Notes: generated by a model from the sequence alone, not told the origin. Shown: positions 35,116 through 44,094, counted from the stretch's first letter. The stretch: 64,000 bases of DNA from Acetobacterium sp. KB-1 (GCF_003260995.1 NZ_CP030040.1:2713176-2777175); one strand, 5' to 3'. Numbers and translations: made by a program.

Positions 35116-35766
35116 TCACTTCTGACCGGTGATGCAAAGACCAAAGAAATCCCCGATTGCCGTGGCTTGGTGGAGGCTGGAATGACGCAGAAGCTCGGTG
35201 ATTTCTGAAACGGTATAGGCGGCATTTAATGAGGTAATCAGTCCCGGGCGCATTTCCGTGGGCCGGGTGGAAAGATAGACCATTGTCCGGATCAGCGGAT
35301 TGACATCACGGCGCAAGTCGGTGATGCAGTAACGCCCACCGGGACGAAGGACGCGATAAATTTCATCAAAGGCGCGAATGGGGTTTTCCCATTCATGGAG
35401 AGAACCGTTGGAAATAACCGTATCAAAGCTTTCATTCTCAAAGGGCATTGCAATACAGTTCCCCAGCACATAGCGAGCGGAAATGCGGTATTCGGCAGCA
35501 TTTTTTTCGGCGAAATGGATCATCGCGGGACTGATTTCGCAGCCAGTTAGGGATATCGGGTGAACCTTCTTAGCTAGTTCCAGCCCCACATAGCCGGGCC
35601 CGGGTCCGACCTCCAGAATATCACCGCCCCGGATGCCCGAAGCAATCATATCGTTCACACCGTTAAAGCCTTTATCCCGCATACGGCGGGCAAATAAATC
35701 AAAGGTTTCGACCGTAATCTCATTTTGAATGCCTTCGTTGGTTTCAATAACTCTTGTTTTTATCAT
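35116..35766 (-). CDS. Class I SAM-dependent methyltransferase
   Basis: A 216-aa protein. Motif I is ILEVGPGPGYVGLELAK; then GCEISPAMIHFAEKNA, GNCIAMPFENESFDTVISNG (motif II) and IYRVLRPGGRYCITDLRR. UbiE-like small-molecule methyltransferase. It overlaps the PadR regulator gene by 23 bases and is therefore co-transcribed and controlled by it. Substrate unknown. Its stop sits at the boundary with a kinase fragment, so the last residues may be new. Confidence 0.9.
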   Translation of the reverse strand: MIKTRVIETNEGIQNEITVETFDLFARRMRDKGFNGVNDMIASGIRGGDILEVGPGPGYVGLELAKKVHPISLTGCEISPAMIHFAEKNAAEYRISARYVLGNCIAMPFENESFDTVISNGSLHEWENPIRAFDEIYRVLRPGGRYCITDLRRDVNPLIRTMVYLSTRPTEMRPGLITSLNAAYTVSEITELLRHSSLHQATAIGDFFGLCITGQK

Positions 35767-36304
35767 CTGTGTTAGCCTCCTTTAAGGTATTTAATGATTC
35801 TTCGGCCCAGCTAAGCTCGGCCTGATAGTGGCGAATATGATGCTTGAAAATAATATCGGCAGAGGTTCTATAGTCTTTTGGGATATTTGCTAAAGTTTCG
35901 TTGCAGTGAATGGTAAGCATTTCAAGGGTTTTCTTCAGGTTGACGATATGCTGACTAAGACTGTCCATCAAGGCACTGTGGTCAAGGGAGTCAGAAAAAT
36001 AAAAAGTGCCATCAATGTCAAAGATCGGACGGTAATTAATCTGCAAACTTTGGTGAAGCAGCTCCTTAAACTTGTCTTCGCCAGCACTATTTACTTGATA
36101 CACGGTTTTTTCTGGACGAGCACCTTGTTTGTCACGGCTAGCAAGAATTAGCCCTGCAGCCTCCATTTTTTCAAGATGGTAATACACGGTGGGTAGTTTA
36201 ATCTGGGTGAAATCCTCCAGCTGTTCAGCAATCAACTTTTTTATCTGGTAACCGTGTTGAGGGCCGAAGCGCAGGAGAAGCCCAAGAATGTATAACGGGA
36301 TCAT
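35744..36304 (-). CDS. PadR-family transcriptional regulator
   Basis: 186 aa. N-terminal winged helix (YILGLLLRFGPQHGYQIKKL, then IKLPTVYYHLEKMEAAGLI, residues 4-75) and a C-terminal helical dimerisation domain of the Vir_act_alpha_C kind. PadR proteins are mostly repressors of nearby detoxification or transport genes and of themselves. GGAGTG precedes ATG 36304. The upstream region has a large dyad operator overlapping a TATAAT. It is first in an operon with the methyltransferase. Confidence 0.92.
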   Translation of the reverse strand: MIPLYILGLLLRFGPQHGYQIKKLIAEQLEDFTQIKLPTVYYHLEKMEAAGLILASRDKQGARPEKTVYQVNSAGEDKFKELLHQSLQINYRPIFDIDGTFYFSDSLDHSALMDSLSQHIVNLKKTLEMLTIHCNETLANIPKDYRTSADIIFKHHIRHYQAELSWAEESLNTLKEANTDDKNKSY

Positions 36305-36321
36305 GTAATCACTCCTTTTTT

Positions 36322-36365
36322 AAATAGTCAGTGCTGACTATAATTATACTCAGCACTGACTATTT
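36322..36365 (-). promoter_or_regulatory. Probable PadR operator and promoter
   Basis: Perfect 16-bp arms AAATAGTCAGTGCTGA (36322-36337) and TCAGCACTGACTATTT (36350-36365) flank a 12-bp AT-rich centre containing TATAAT on the minus strand. Position 18 bases before the padR start is ideal for autorepression. Confidence 0.8.
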
Positions 36366-36439
36366 GTCAAGTGATAATTTTATGATAAATTATCACTTAG
36401 AAGAGTGTACGTTGAAAATCCGTCGGATGAGGTGAAAGC

Positions 36440-37027
36440 ATGAAAAAAGAATTATCAGAGATGTCATTAGAAGAATTGTGGGAGTTGTTTCCGATTATTT
36501 TAAAGGAGCACAATCCCCAATATAAAGAATGGTTTGAAATTGAGGAAAGACAGCTTTTAAGTTTTAGTAAGAGCCAGGATATAAAGCGAGTTAGCCATAT
36601 TGGGAGTAGCGCGGTGAAGGGTTTGATTGCCAAGCCGACCATTGATATCTTATTAGAAGTTGAGAAGAATTGCAATATTACAGCGTTAATCGAAAACCTG
36701 ATGGTTAAAAACTGGATCTTGATGTCAAGTGCATATGAGCCGGAGTTGAGACTTGCATTCAACAAAGGTTATACCCCGGATGGATTTGCAGAAAAGGTGT
36801 ACCATCTTCATGTCAGGTATTCGGGTGATTGGGGAGAGTTGTATTTTAGAGATTATTTATTAGATCATGCTGATGTTGCCGTCGAATATGGAAATCTTAA
36901 ATTGAGTTTGGTGAAAGAATTTGAGCACAACAGAGATGGATACACAGCGGCAAAAACAGAGTTTATTGCGCGTTATACCCAAAAAGCGAAGAGAGCGTAT
37001 GCCGGCAGGTACACCCCCTCAGAATAA
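36440..37027 (+). CDS. GrpB family protein (UPF0157, nucleotidyltransferase-like)
   Basis: 195 aa. The HIGSSAVKGLIAKPTIDILLEV-type region (about residues 54-75) is the hallmark of the GrpB/UPF0157 group, whose fold belongs to the polymerase-beta-like nucleotidyltransferases; the G-S-S and D-I-L motif could bind nucleotide and metal. A second helical half has RDYLLDHADVAVEYGNLK. Function is not established. GAGGTGA precedes ATG 36440. Confidence 0.88.
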   Translation: MKKELSEMSLEELWELFPIILKEHNPQYKEWFEIEERQLLSFSKSQDIKRVSHIGSSAVKGLIAKPTIDILLEVEKNCNITALIENLMVKNWILMSSAYEPELRLAFNKGYTPDGFAEKVYHLHVRYSGDWGELYFRDYLLDHADVAVEYGNLKLSLVKEFEHNRDGYTAAKTEFIARYTQKAKRAYAGRYTPSE

Positions 37028-37039
37028 CAACAAAAACGT

Positions 37040-37128
37040 CCCGGTAAATTGACTACAAAACGGATGCGGGCGTAGGGATAACAATTCGGGTTGTGATTAG
37101 CTCGGGAGGTGCGATATAATAAAATCTG
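37040..37128 (+). repeat. Copy 2 of the duplicated promoter segment
   Basis: Matches 24952-25040 with few differences. It contains TTGTGA (37091-37096), an 18-bp spacer and TATAAT (37115-37120), and drives the GNAT gene at 37175. This is the intact version of the locus. Confidence 0.88.
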
Positions 37129-37174
37129 ATCCATAAAAGGGATCGGATTTTTTTATGGTTAAGCGGAGGATAAA

Positions 37175-37693
37175 ATGATTCGTATTAGAAAATGCACCCC
37201 GGATGATGCAGTGGAAGTGCAGCAGATTGGCTGGAAAGCTTATCAAGAGACTTTCGCTGCGATGAATAGTAAAGAAACAATGGATGCTTATCGAAATGAA
37301 GCATTCAAGATCGGTAAAATAACGGATGAACTCTTGAATCCCGCCTCCTGTTTTTATTTCGTGGAAGTAGAGAGGCAACTCGCAGGTTGTCTGAAAGTCA
37401 ATGAGTCTTTAGCCCAAACCGAACTTCAAGATCCGTTATCCCTTGAAGTCGAACGAATTTATGTGTTACAGGCTTTTCAAAAAATGGGATTAGGGCGTCG
37501 TTTAATGGATCAGGCGATGGAATTCGCTTTGGAAAAGGGTAAAAAATACCTATGGTTGGGTGTTTGGGAGAAAAATTGCAAGGCAATCCAATTTTATAAA
37601 AAACTGGGATTTGTAAGGATAGGGATCCATGATTTTGTGATGGGTGATGAAATCCAAAAAGATTACTTAATGCGAAAAGATTTGGTCGGATAA
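37175..37693 (+). CDS. GNAT family N-acetyltransferase
   Basis: 172 aa. GNAT fold: MIRIRKCTPDDAVEVQQIGW at the N-terminus, LSLEVERIYVLQAFQKMGLG, RRLMDQAM (acetyl-CoA motif A, Q-K-M-G-L-G-R-R) and LWLGVWEKNCKAIQFYKKLG, F. This is the widespread small-molecule or polyamine acetyltransferase type. AGCGGAGG precedes ATG 37175. Remnants of a second copy are at 25041-25065 and a short similar 3' piece lies at 45687-45710. Confidence 0.92.
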   Translation: MIRIRKCTPDDAVEVQQIGWKAYQETFAAMNSKETMDAYRNEAFKIGKITDELLNPASCFYFVEVERQLAGCLKVNESLAQTELQDPLSLEVERIYVLQAFQKMGLGRRLMDQAMEFALEKGKKYLWLGVWEKNCKAIQFYKKLGFVRIGIHDFVMGDEIQKDYLMRKDLVG

Positions 37694-37739
37694 TTGAGAA
37701 ACAATTATCATTATTGAAAAAAGGTGGAGGAAAAAGTTG

Positions 37740-38276
37740 ATGTTCTACGACCAGTTAAAAACCAGAAGAAGTATCCGTAAATTTAAGAACCAGGCAGTTG
37801 AACAGGAAAAGATTGATGCCATTTTAAAAAGTGCACTGCTGGCACCCTCATCGCGGGGCAGACGTCCCTGGGAATTTATTGCCGTCACTGATCGTGACCG
37901 GCTTTCGCAGTTGGCTCTTTGCCGAGAACACGGAGCAGCTTTTTTAGCAGGAGCACCGTTGGCAATTGTTGTGGCCGCCAACAAGGAACTATGTGACGTT
38001 TGGATTGAAGATGCTGCGATTGCAGCAATTCTGATTCAATTAGCCGCCCACGATTTAGGTTTGGGTTCATGCTGGATTCAAGTTAGGGAGCGATTTCAGA
38101 CAGAACAAAAGAAGACGGAAGATTATATAAAAGATATCCTTTTAATCCCCGCGCAGTACGCAGTTGAATGCATCATTGCGATTGGTTATCCGGATGAAGT
38201 GAAAAAACCTCATGAAGAAAATGAATTGCACTATGAGAAGGTCCATTTTAATCAGTTTAAAACAGATATGAAGTAA
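37740..38276 (+). CDS. Nitroreductase family protein
   Basis: A 178-aa FMN-dependent nitroreductase-like protein: RRSIRKFKNQAVEQEKIDAI (FMN phosphate-binding arginines), SSRGRRPWEFIAV, DAAIAAILIQLAAHDLGLGS, CWIQ and IAIGYPDEVK are the family blocks. It reduces nitro groups, quinones or similar with NAD(P)H. GGTGGAGG at 37722-37730 supports ATG 37740 over TTG 37737. Follows GNAT closely and may share its transcript. Confidence 0.92.
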   Translation: MFYDQLKTRRSIRKFKNQAVEQEKIDAILKSALLAPSSRGRRPWEFIAVTDRDRLSQLALCREHGAAFLAGAPLAIVVAANKELCDVWIEDAAIAAILIQLAAHDLGLGSCWIQVRERFQTEQKKTEDYIKDILLIPAQYAVECIIAIGYPDEVKKPHEENELHYEKVHFNQFKTDMK

Positions 38277-38353
38277 GATGCTAGAAAAATATTTTCACAT
38301 TAGAAGCACCTCTGATTTAAATTACGATCGGAAAAAAAGACAAGGAGGGTAAA

Positions 38354-39025
38354 TTGAAAGAGTCAATCAGAAAAAGAATTTTGGACTTGGGCGCAGATGT
38401 GTGTGGGTTTGCAAGTATTGAACGATTTATTCAGGCCCCGGAGGGATTTCATCCGTGCGATCTTTATCCCGATTGCAAAACTGTAATCGTATTTGGCTTT
38501 GCTCTACCGAAAAGCCTGTATGAGGTTAAACCGGATTTGTTATATGGACATTTTAATTATCTGACCATTCCGAAAGTGGATCAGATAGCAATGATGACAG
38601 CGAGAATAATCGAAGATGAATATCGCGGCACAGCCGTGCCAGTGCCTTGCGATAGCCCTTACGATTATTGGGACAGCAAAAAAATGGAGGGACGCGGATT
38701 AATCTCCATGAAACATGCGGCTGTCAATGCCGGGATTGGAACCTTGGGTAAGAATACTTTGTTGCTCAATAAAAAATTCGGGAACCGCCTAACCGTCGGT
38801 GTAATTCTGTCAAATCTCAAATTAGAATCAGATGACGATGCCGAATCTCTTTGCATAGAGGGCTGTAATCGCTGTTTAAAAAGCTGTCCGGTTCAAGCAC
38901 TGGGTGAGGGTTCCGTCATTCAAAAGTTATGCCGAAACAATGCCTATGGAACAACAGCAAGAGGCTTTGAAACAGTTTCGTGCGATACCTGCCGCAGCGT
39001 ATGTCCTAAGCGATTTGGGGAATGA
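38354..39025 (+). CDS. QueG-like 4Fe-4S protein (epoxyqueuosine reductase family relative)
   Basis: 223 aa. The N-terminal half resembles the cobalamin-binding part of QueG relatives (MKHAAVNAGIGTLGKNTLLL), and the C-terminal half has two cluster motifs: CIEGCNRCLKSCP and CDTCRSVCP. It is much shorter than true QueG (about 380 aa) and lacks its HEAT region, so it is probably one of the clostridial redox or iron-sulfur relatives. The start is TTG 38354 after GGAGGG. A decayed fragment of a paralog is at 42026-42127. Confidence 0.82.
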   Translation: MKESIRKRILDLGADVCGFASIERFIQAPEGFHPCDLYPDCKTVIVFGFALPKSLYEVKPDLLYGHFNYLTIPKVDQIAMMTARIIEDEYRGTAVPVPCDSPYDYWDSKKMEGRGLISMKHAAVNAGIGTLGKNTLLLNKKFGNRLTVGVILSNLKLESDDDAESLCIEGCNRCLKSCPVQALGEGSVIQKLCRNNAYGTTARGFETVSCDTCRSVCPKRFGE

Positions 39026-39279
39026 GCGAATGCGAAGCGGGTTTGGGCGACAATGAATAAAGCACAGCTATGTGAAGATAAATTATGAAATGCGTTTTCG
39101 GGTTGCGGCAAGTCCGATCAACTGGATAACAGGAGAGGAAAAAAGGATGCTTGAGGTTGTTTTAATGACAGTGCAAAGGAGCAATGGCGATATCGTATGA
39201 AGCGGAAGAAAATCCAATGACTAAGCAAGATTCCCCATAGAATAGGATAGAAGTTTCAATAACTTAACGAGGAGGTTTC

Positions 39280-39849
39280 ATGATGCAAAATGAAAAAAGG
39301 GAATTACCCTCAGAACGGTGCGAAGAGCTATTTAGCCTTTTGAGTGCCCGTTTTGATAAAAATATGAGCCGTCATCAAGGTTTAAACTGGACTGAGATTC
39401 AGGCAAAGCTTGACGTTAAGCCAGAAAAATTGTGGTCACTAAGTGAAATGGAAGAAACTGGCGGGGAACCGGATGTGGTTGACTATGACCAGGCTACGAA
39501 AGAATTTATTTTTTTTGATTGCTCGCCAGAAAGTCCGAACGGCCGTAGAAATATTTGTTACGATCGTGATGCGTTAGCGTCACGGAAAGAACATAAACCG
39601 GAGAATAGTGCCATTGATATGGCAACCACGATGGGTATTGAGCTTTTAACTGAAGAACAATACCGGGAATTGCAGAAGCTGGGAGATTTCGATACTAAAA
39701 CATCGAGTTGGGTGAAAACACCCCCTGAGATCAGAAAAATTGGCGGGGCACTTTTTGGCGATCGCCGTTACGACCACGTCTTTATCTATCACAACAGTGC
39801 CTCTTCTTATTATGGGGTCAGAGGCTTTCGCGGGGTGCTAAAGGTCTGA
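39280..39849 (+). CDS. DUF4256 domain-containing protein
   Basis: A 189-aa soluble protein of the DUF4256 family: LWSLSEMEETGGEPDVVDYD, FFDCSPESPNGRRNICYDRD, AIDMATTMGIELLTEEQYRE and the C-terminal GDRRYDHVFIYHNSASSYYG blocks. No enzymatic motif is known for it. GAGGAGG precedes ATG 39280. Stand-alone; about 250 bases of apparently empty or decayed DNA lie in front. Confidence 0.9.
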   Translation: MMQNEKRELPSERCEELFSLLSARFDKNMSRHQGLNWTEIQAKLDVKPEKLWSLSEMEETGGEPDVVDYDQATKEFIFFDCSPESPNGRRNICYDRDALASRKEHKPENSAIDMATTMGIELLTEEQYRELQKLGDFDTKTSSWVKTPPEIRKIGGALFGDRRYDHVFIYHNSASSYYGVRGFRGVLKV

Positions 39850-39978
39850 ACTTTACGCAGACGAAGTCATGGTGGTATGAAGAGAAACCAATTGAAATAA
39901 AATTTAGAGGTGTTGTTCATGTTAATATCGAGGACAGAGTAGCATGTGAATAAGTGTTAGAAACCGAGGAAAGTGTTG

Positions 39979-40425
39979 ATGAAAGTAGATCAAATATTAC
40001 ATTATTGCACAGAATATTTAAGCGACACTGTTTTAGTAGAGAGCTGGGGTGAGAAAGGAATATTTTATAATCCTAATCATGCCTTGAAGCGTGGCGTTTA
40101 TGTACTGACGGTGAAAGAAAAAGATGGAGCCAATGATAAAGGCTCTAATTTAAACCGAGATGGAATTTTTAGGGTGAATATGGGATTGCGAAAACAAACA
40201 TTTTTGGAATTGTTTGGGAGTATCCCGGCCCGTCCGGCAGCCGGTGAGGTTGTTAAGATGGAATATGATTTTACTTTATTGGATACGATTTTACCCCATC
40301 CCGTATATGCCTGGATGGGATGGATTAGCATTCTGAACCCATCAGAAGATACCTTTGAGAAATTAAAACCGCTAATTGAGGAATCCTATGCGTTTGCCAC
40401 GGAAAAATTCAAAAAAAGAAAATAA
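39979..40425 (+). CDS. DUF6194-like protein
   Basis: 148 aa. MKVDQILHYCTEYL, LNRDGIFRVNMGLRKQTFLE and HPVYAWMGWISILNPSEDTF are typical of a family of unknown function that I recall as DUF6194. Related to MmcQ/YjbR-like small proteins in size and the KLKPLIEESYAFA end. GAGGA at 39966-39970 supports ATG 39979 over GTG 39973. Confidence 0.7.
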   Translation: MKVDQILHYCTEYLSDTVLVESWGEKGIFYNPNHALKRGVYVLTVKEKDGANDKGSNLNRDGIFRVNMGLRKQTFLELFGSIPARPAAGEVVKMEYDFTLLDTILPHPVYAWMGWISILNPSEDTFEKLKPLIEESYAFATEKFKKRK

Positions 40426-40463
40426 GTATCCAATTTAATAAAAAGACATACTTAGGGGGTAAA

Positions 40464-41171
40464 ATGACAAATCAAAAATTAACGATAGATGGTATTCCAG
40501 CGATTATTTGGGGCGAGAATTCCCCTAAAGTATTTATCGCCGTACACGGAAATATGTCAAACAAATCCGATGATGTCATTGTGATATTGGCAGAAAAACT
40601 AACACAATTAGGATATCAGGTGCTTAGCTTTGATCTGCCTGAGCATGGCGAACGTCAAAATGATAAAACGCCATGCAAGGTTTTATATTGCGTAAAAGAT
40701 CTTTCTGCCATTATGGAATATGCAAAAACAAAATGGAATGAGATCAGTTTGTTTGCCTGCAGTATGGGGGCGTATTTTAGTTTGCTTGCCTACAAAGATG
40801 TTGATTTGAAGCAGTGCCTATTCCTGTCACCAGTTGTCGATATGGAGCGTATTATCAATAATCTGATGTCGTGGTTTAGTATCAGCGAGGCACAGTTACA
40901 AGCTGAAAAAGAAGTTTCGACCCCGATCGGGCAACGATTATATTGGGATTATTATTGCTATGTTAAGGAACATCCCATTAGTTCCTGGAAAAAACCAACT
41001 GCAATTCTTTATGGCTCAGCTGATGATTTATGTGAATTCGATACGGTTTCAAACTTCGCACAGCACTTTAATTGTGATCTAACCGTAATGAAACATGGTG
41101 AACATTATTTTCATACGGAAAAACAATTGGCTTTTTTTAAGCACTGGATAGAAAACCATATCGTTGTTTAA
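40464..41171 (+). CDS. Alpha/beta hydrolase
   Basis: 235 aa. Oxyanion strand FIAVHGNMSNKSDD, nucleophile elbow FACSMGAYFSLLAY (C-S-M-G), acid LYGSADDLCEFDTV and catalytic His in MKHGEHYFHTEKQ. Cytosolic esterase/lysophospholipase-like enzyme of unknown substrate. TTAGGGGG precedes ATG 40464. A degenerate copy of its 3' third is found at 45450-45563. Confidence 0.88.
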   Translation: MTNQKLTIDGIPAIIWGENSPKVFIAVHGNMSNKSDDVIVILAEKLTQLGYQVLSFDLPEHGERQNDKTPCKVLYCVKDLSAIMEYAKTKWNEISLFACSMGAYFSLLAYKDVDLKQCLFLSPVVDMERIINNLMSWFSISEAQLQAEKEVSTPIGQRLYWDYYCYVKEHPISSWKKPTAILYGSADDLCEFDTVSNFAQHFNCDLTVMKHGEHYFHTEKQLAFFKHWIENHIVV

Positions 41172-41204
41172 ATCGAATTCAATCAATTTGGAAAGGAGCC
41201 TCAA

Positions 41205-41951
41205 TTGGAACGAAATTATATCGGCAGTGTGCGACTCAGTTCGCCGGTGGAAGAAGATTCCTATCTTCACCGCCTGATGGTGGTACGCCATTTGAAACAG
41301 ATGAAAGAGCTGCCTTTCCGCAAATCGGTGACTTTTTTAGTCGGCGAAAACGGCACCGGAAAGTCAACCTTGTTGGAAGCGATTGCCGTGGCTTTTGGCT
41401 TTAATGCTGAGGGCGGCACCCGTAATTGTAACTTTTCAACCAGCGCTACCCATTCCGATTTGTATCGTCACTTAACCATTTCGCGGAGCGCTTATCCCAA
41501 GGATGGTTTTTTTTTAAGAGCCGAAAGTTTTTACAATACGGCCAGTTATCTGGATGAGGTCTATAAAGAGGAATTCCGGAACCAGTTTCAAACCGCCTAC
41601 GGCGATCGGTCGCTGCATAACCAGTCCCACGGTGAGAGTTTTCTGGCACTGGTAGCCAACCGCTTCAGCGGAAACGGAATTTATCTGCTGGACGAGCCTG
41701 AAGCAGCGCTTTCGCCCAGTCGACTGATGACCCTGTTGGTACATATCCATGCATTGGTACAGCAGAATTCCCAGTTTATCATTGCCACGCATTCCCCCAT
41801 TCTGATGGCCTATCCGGAAGCAGAGCTATATCAGTTATCCGAAGAGGGCATCCACTCGGTGGATTATCGAGAGACGGAACACTATCAGTTGACGCGCCGA
41901 TTCCTTGAAAATCCGGAAAAAATGCTGCATTATCTGCTGGCAGAGGAGTAG
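41205..41951 (+). CDS. AAA family ATPase (SMC/RecF-like, small)
   Basis: A 248-aa ATPase. Walker A FLVGENGTGKSTLLEAIA at residues 45-62, signature-like SHGESFLALVANRF, Walker B GIYLLDEPEAALSP and switch His IATHSPILM. Lacking a coiled coil, it is the minimal ABC-ATPase-like type often found alone or beside effector nucleases in anti-phage loci; no partner is seen here. TTG 41205 follows AAAGGAG. Confidence 0.9.
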   Translation: MERNYIGSVRLSSPVEEDSYLHRLMVVRHLKQMKELPFRKSVTFLVGENGTGKSTLLEAIAVAFGFNAEGGTRNCNFSTSATHSDLYRHLTISRSAYPKDGFFLRAESFYNTASYLDEVYKEEFRNQFQTAYGDRSLHNQSHGESFLALVANRFSGNGIYLLDEPEAALSPSRLMTLLVHIHALVQQNSQFIIATHSPILMAYPEAELYQLSEEGIHSVDYRETEHYQLTRRFLENPEKMLHYLLAEE

Positions 41952-42025
41952 GAGCAATGAGTTTAGCGGATAAGCAATATTTTATAACTAAATCATACCT
42001 TTTCAAAGAAATAGTATGATAATAA

Positions 42026-42127
42026 AAAAATGGAAGGGTGTGGTTTAATTTTTATGAAACATGCTGGCGTAAATACTGGGGTTAGAGCCTCAGGCAAAAA
42101 CACCCTGCTACGCAATGCAAAATTTGG
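42026..42127 (+). pseudogene. Fragment of a QueG-like iron-sulfur protein gene
   Basis: Reads MEGCGLIFMKHAGVNTGVRA then SGKNTLLRNAKFG, matching KMEGRGLISMKHAAVNAGIG, TLGKNTLLLNKKFG of the gene at 38354. Only about 34 codons survive, then a terminator region follows. It is a diverged paralog rather than a recent copy. Confidence 0.85.
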
Positions 42128-42172
42128 GTCAGACCCAAAGAAAAAAGAGAAAAACAAACCCTTAAGCTTAAA

Positions 42173-42218
42173 ACTGCCAAAGGCTCGTGATTGCGTGACC
42201 TTCAGGCAGTTTTTTTAT
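42173..42218 (+). terminator. Rho-independent terminator
   Basis: ACTGCC (42173-42178) and GGCAGT (42205-42210) close a stem, AAGG...CCTT extends it inside, and T7 follows. Confidence 0.75.
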
Positions 42219-42374
42219 TGAACAGCTAGAGTCAGGATACTGTTGCGAAATTTACGGGGGCTTATTATTTTATATTTAAAAAGATGATTGACAAAACCAT
42301 GGTAAAGGAATATCCTTATGATAAGTAGTACAAATCATACTTATTATACTTAACGCATTGAATGGAGGAAAATA

Positions 42375-42608
42375 ATGACTCAGCCAAAAGGAAAATATGC
42401 CTGGACTGTTAAGGTCGGTGAAAAAGGGCAGATTGTCATTCCAAAAGAAGCAAGGGATGTCTTTAATATTAAACCAGGCGATACATTGATATTGCTGGGA
42501 GATGAAGAACAGGGGATTGCGATTCCCCCTAAAAATATGTTTGCTAAAATTTCACAAATGGTTTTTGGTGGAAGCGGTTCTGACTCAGACCAGAGTGATG
42601 GGAAATGA
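42375..42608 (+). CDS. AbrB/SpoVT-type DNA-binding protein
   Basis: 77 aa. A single swapped-hairpin AbrB domain (VGEKGQIVIPKEARDVFNIK, then GDTLILLGDEEQG), very similar to the C-terminal half of the XRE-AbrB protein at 12762. It lacks an XRE part. Its stop overlaps the ATG of the ABC ATPase gene (ATGA), so the protein probably regulates its own operon with the transporter. GGAGGAAAATA precedes ATG 42375. Confidence 0.9.
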   Translation: MTQPKGKYAWTVKVGEKGQIVIPKEARDVFNIKPGDTLILLGDEEQGIAIPPKNMFAKISQMVFGGSGSDSDQSDGK

Positions 42609-43441
42609 GCGTTCTGGCGGTTAATAATTTACGCAAAAAATACGATCAATTTGAACTGGATAATGTTTCTTTTGCATTGGAACAGGGCACCATCACTGGT
42701 TTTATTGGACGCAACGGTGCCGGCAAGACCACAACACTTAAGGCATTGCTGAACTTTGTTCATCCGGACGGGGGTGAGATTTTATTTTTTGGGAAGGGTT
42801 TTAAAGCGAGTGAGTTTGAAATCAAGCAAAGAATCGGCTTTGTTTCAGGGGGAATTAATTATTATCCCAAAAAGAAGATCAAAACAATTACAGCAACAAC
42901 CCGGCGTTTTTATGAGAATTGGGACCAACAAGCCTATCAGCTTTATATGAAACGCTTTGAACTGGACGAAAATAAAACCCCCGATGAATTATCCGAAGGG
43001 ATGAAGGTAAAATATTCGCTTGTTCTGGCACTTTCACATCATGCCGAGCTATTAATTCTAGATGAACCCACAAGCGGTCTTGATCCGGTTTCAAGAGATG
43101 ACTTACTCGATATCTTTTTAGGACTCTTACAAGAGGGGATCACCATTTTGTTTTCGACCCATATTACCTCGGATCTCGATAAGTGTGCGGATAATATCAT
43201 CTATATCCAGAAGGGTAAGGTGTTGGCTAACAGTGATATGGCATCATTTCTGGCACAATACAAAGTTCTGGAATTTTCGGATGAGCAACTGACCGATGAT
43301 TTAAGACCAAAACTGATCGGATACAAACAGACTAAGCACGGCTATCGGGCACTGATTAAAGCGACAGATGTTAGTCATATCAATGAAAACGTGACCGATG
43401 CAGATTTGGAAGCGATTATGATTCATATGGAAAAGGAGTGA
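42605..43441 (+). CDS. ABC-2 type transporter ATP-binding protein
   Basis: A 278-aa ATPase. Walker A FIGRNGAGKTTTLK, signature LSEGMKVKYSLVLAL, Walker B LLILDEPTSGLDP and H-loop STHITSD. Similar to the YtrB/BcrA type that pairs with an ABC-2 permease; the C-terminal extension (about 60 residues) is normal. Coupled to the upstream AbrB-like gene and followed 8 bases later by its permease gene, which is frameshifted. Confidence 0.93.
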   Translation: MSVLAVNNLRKKYDQFELDNVSFALEQGTITGFIGRNGAGKTTTLKALLNFVHPDGGEILFFGKGFKASEFEIKQRIGFVSGGINYYPKKKIKTITATTRRFYENWDQQAYQLYMKRFELDENKTPDELSEGMKVKYSLVLALSHHAELLILDEPTSGLDPVSRDDLLDIFLGLLQEGITILFSTHITSDLDKCADNIIYIQKGKVLANSDMASFLAQYKVLEFSDEQLTDDLRPKLIGYKQTKHGYRALIKATDVSHINENVTDADLEAIMIHMEKE

Positions 43442-43448
43442 TATCGCA

Positions 43449-44094
43449 ATGAATAATCTGCTCAACAAAGAATTTAAGCTGGCGATGCACCCGACCGCAC
43501 TTATTTTTTTATCCCTGTCAGCAATGATGCTGATCCCGAATTATCCCTATTATGTGACGTTTTTCTACACCAGCCTGGGGATCCTTTATGTGTTTAAGCG
43601 GACGGGAGAATAATGATATATTCTATACCATGACACTCCCGGTTCGCAAAAAAGATATTGTCAAATCACGCTTCTTATTTGTTGCCATTATTCAGATGGC
43701 CCAGGTTTTAACGGCCATCCCTTTTGCTTATGTGAGAAGCTTATATGATATGCCGGGAAATCTTGTCGGGATTAATGCCAACACGGCATTTTTCGGGTTA
43801 TCTTTTGTAATAATGGGACTCTTTAATTTCGTCTTTTTTATCAAGTATTATAAGGATACCAACAAGGTTGGGGCCGCCTTTGGCTGGGGCAGTCTGGTGA
43901 TGGCGATCTTTATGATCATTGCCGAAACAAGTACCCATGTGGTGCCATTTATGAAAAATTATCTGGATACGAATGATCCGGAGTTTATTCAATATAAGTT
44001 GATGGTATTAGTCGTCGGCATCCTCTCATACTGTCTGCTGACATTTGCGGCTTACAAAAAATCAGTTATTTCCTTTGAAGCGTTGGATTTGTAG
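43449..44094 (+). pseudogene. ABC-2 permease, frameshifted at about 43585
   Basis: ATG 43449 opens a frame MNNLLNKEFKLAMHPTALIF with two membrane helices that runs to ...GILYVFKRTGE stop. The overlapping frame from 43588 continues naturally: MCLSGRENNDIFYTMTLPVR, then four further helices to 44094. One base less or more at CTTTATG (43584-43590) would restore a 215-aa permease. The partner ATPase is intact, so the transporter is dead, or the sequence has an error here. Confidence 0.85.

Noticed and set aside
39026-39279. Possible small gene or remnant between QueG-like and DUF4256 genes
   Set aside because: Only a short frame near 39147 (MLEVVLMTVQRSNGDIV) that I could not match to anything in the window.
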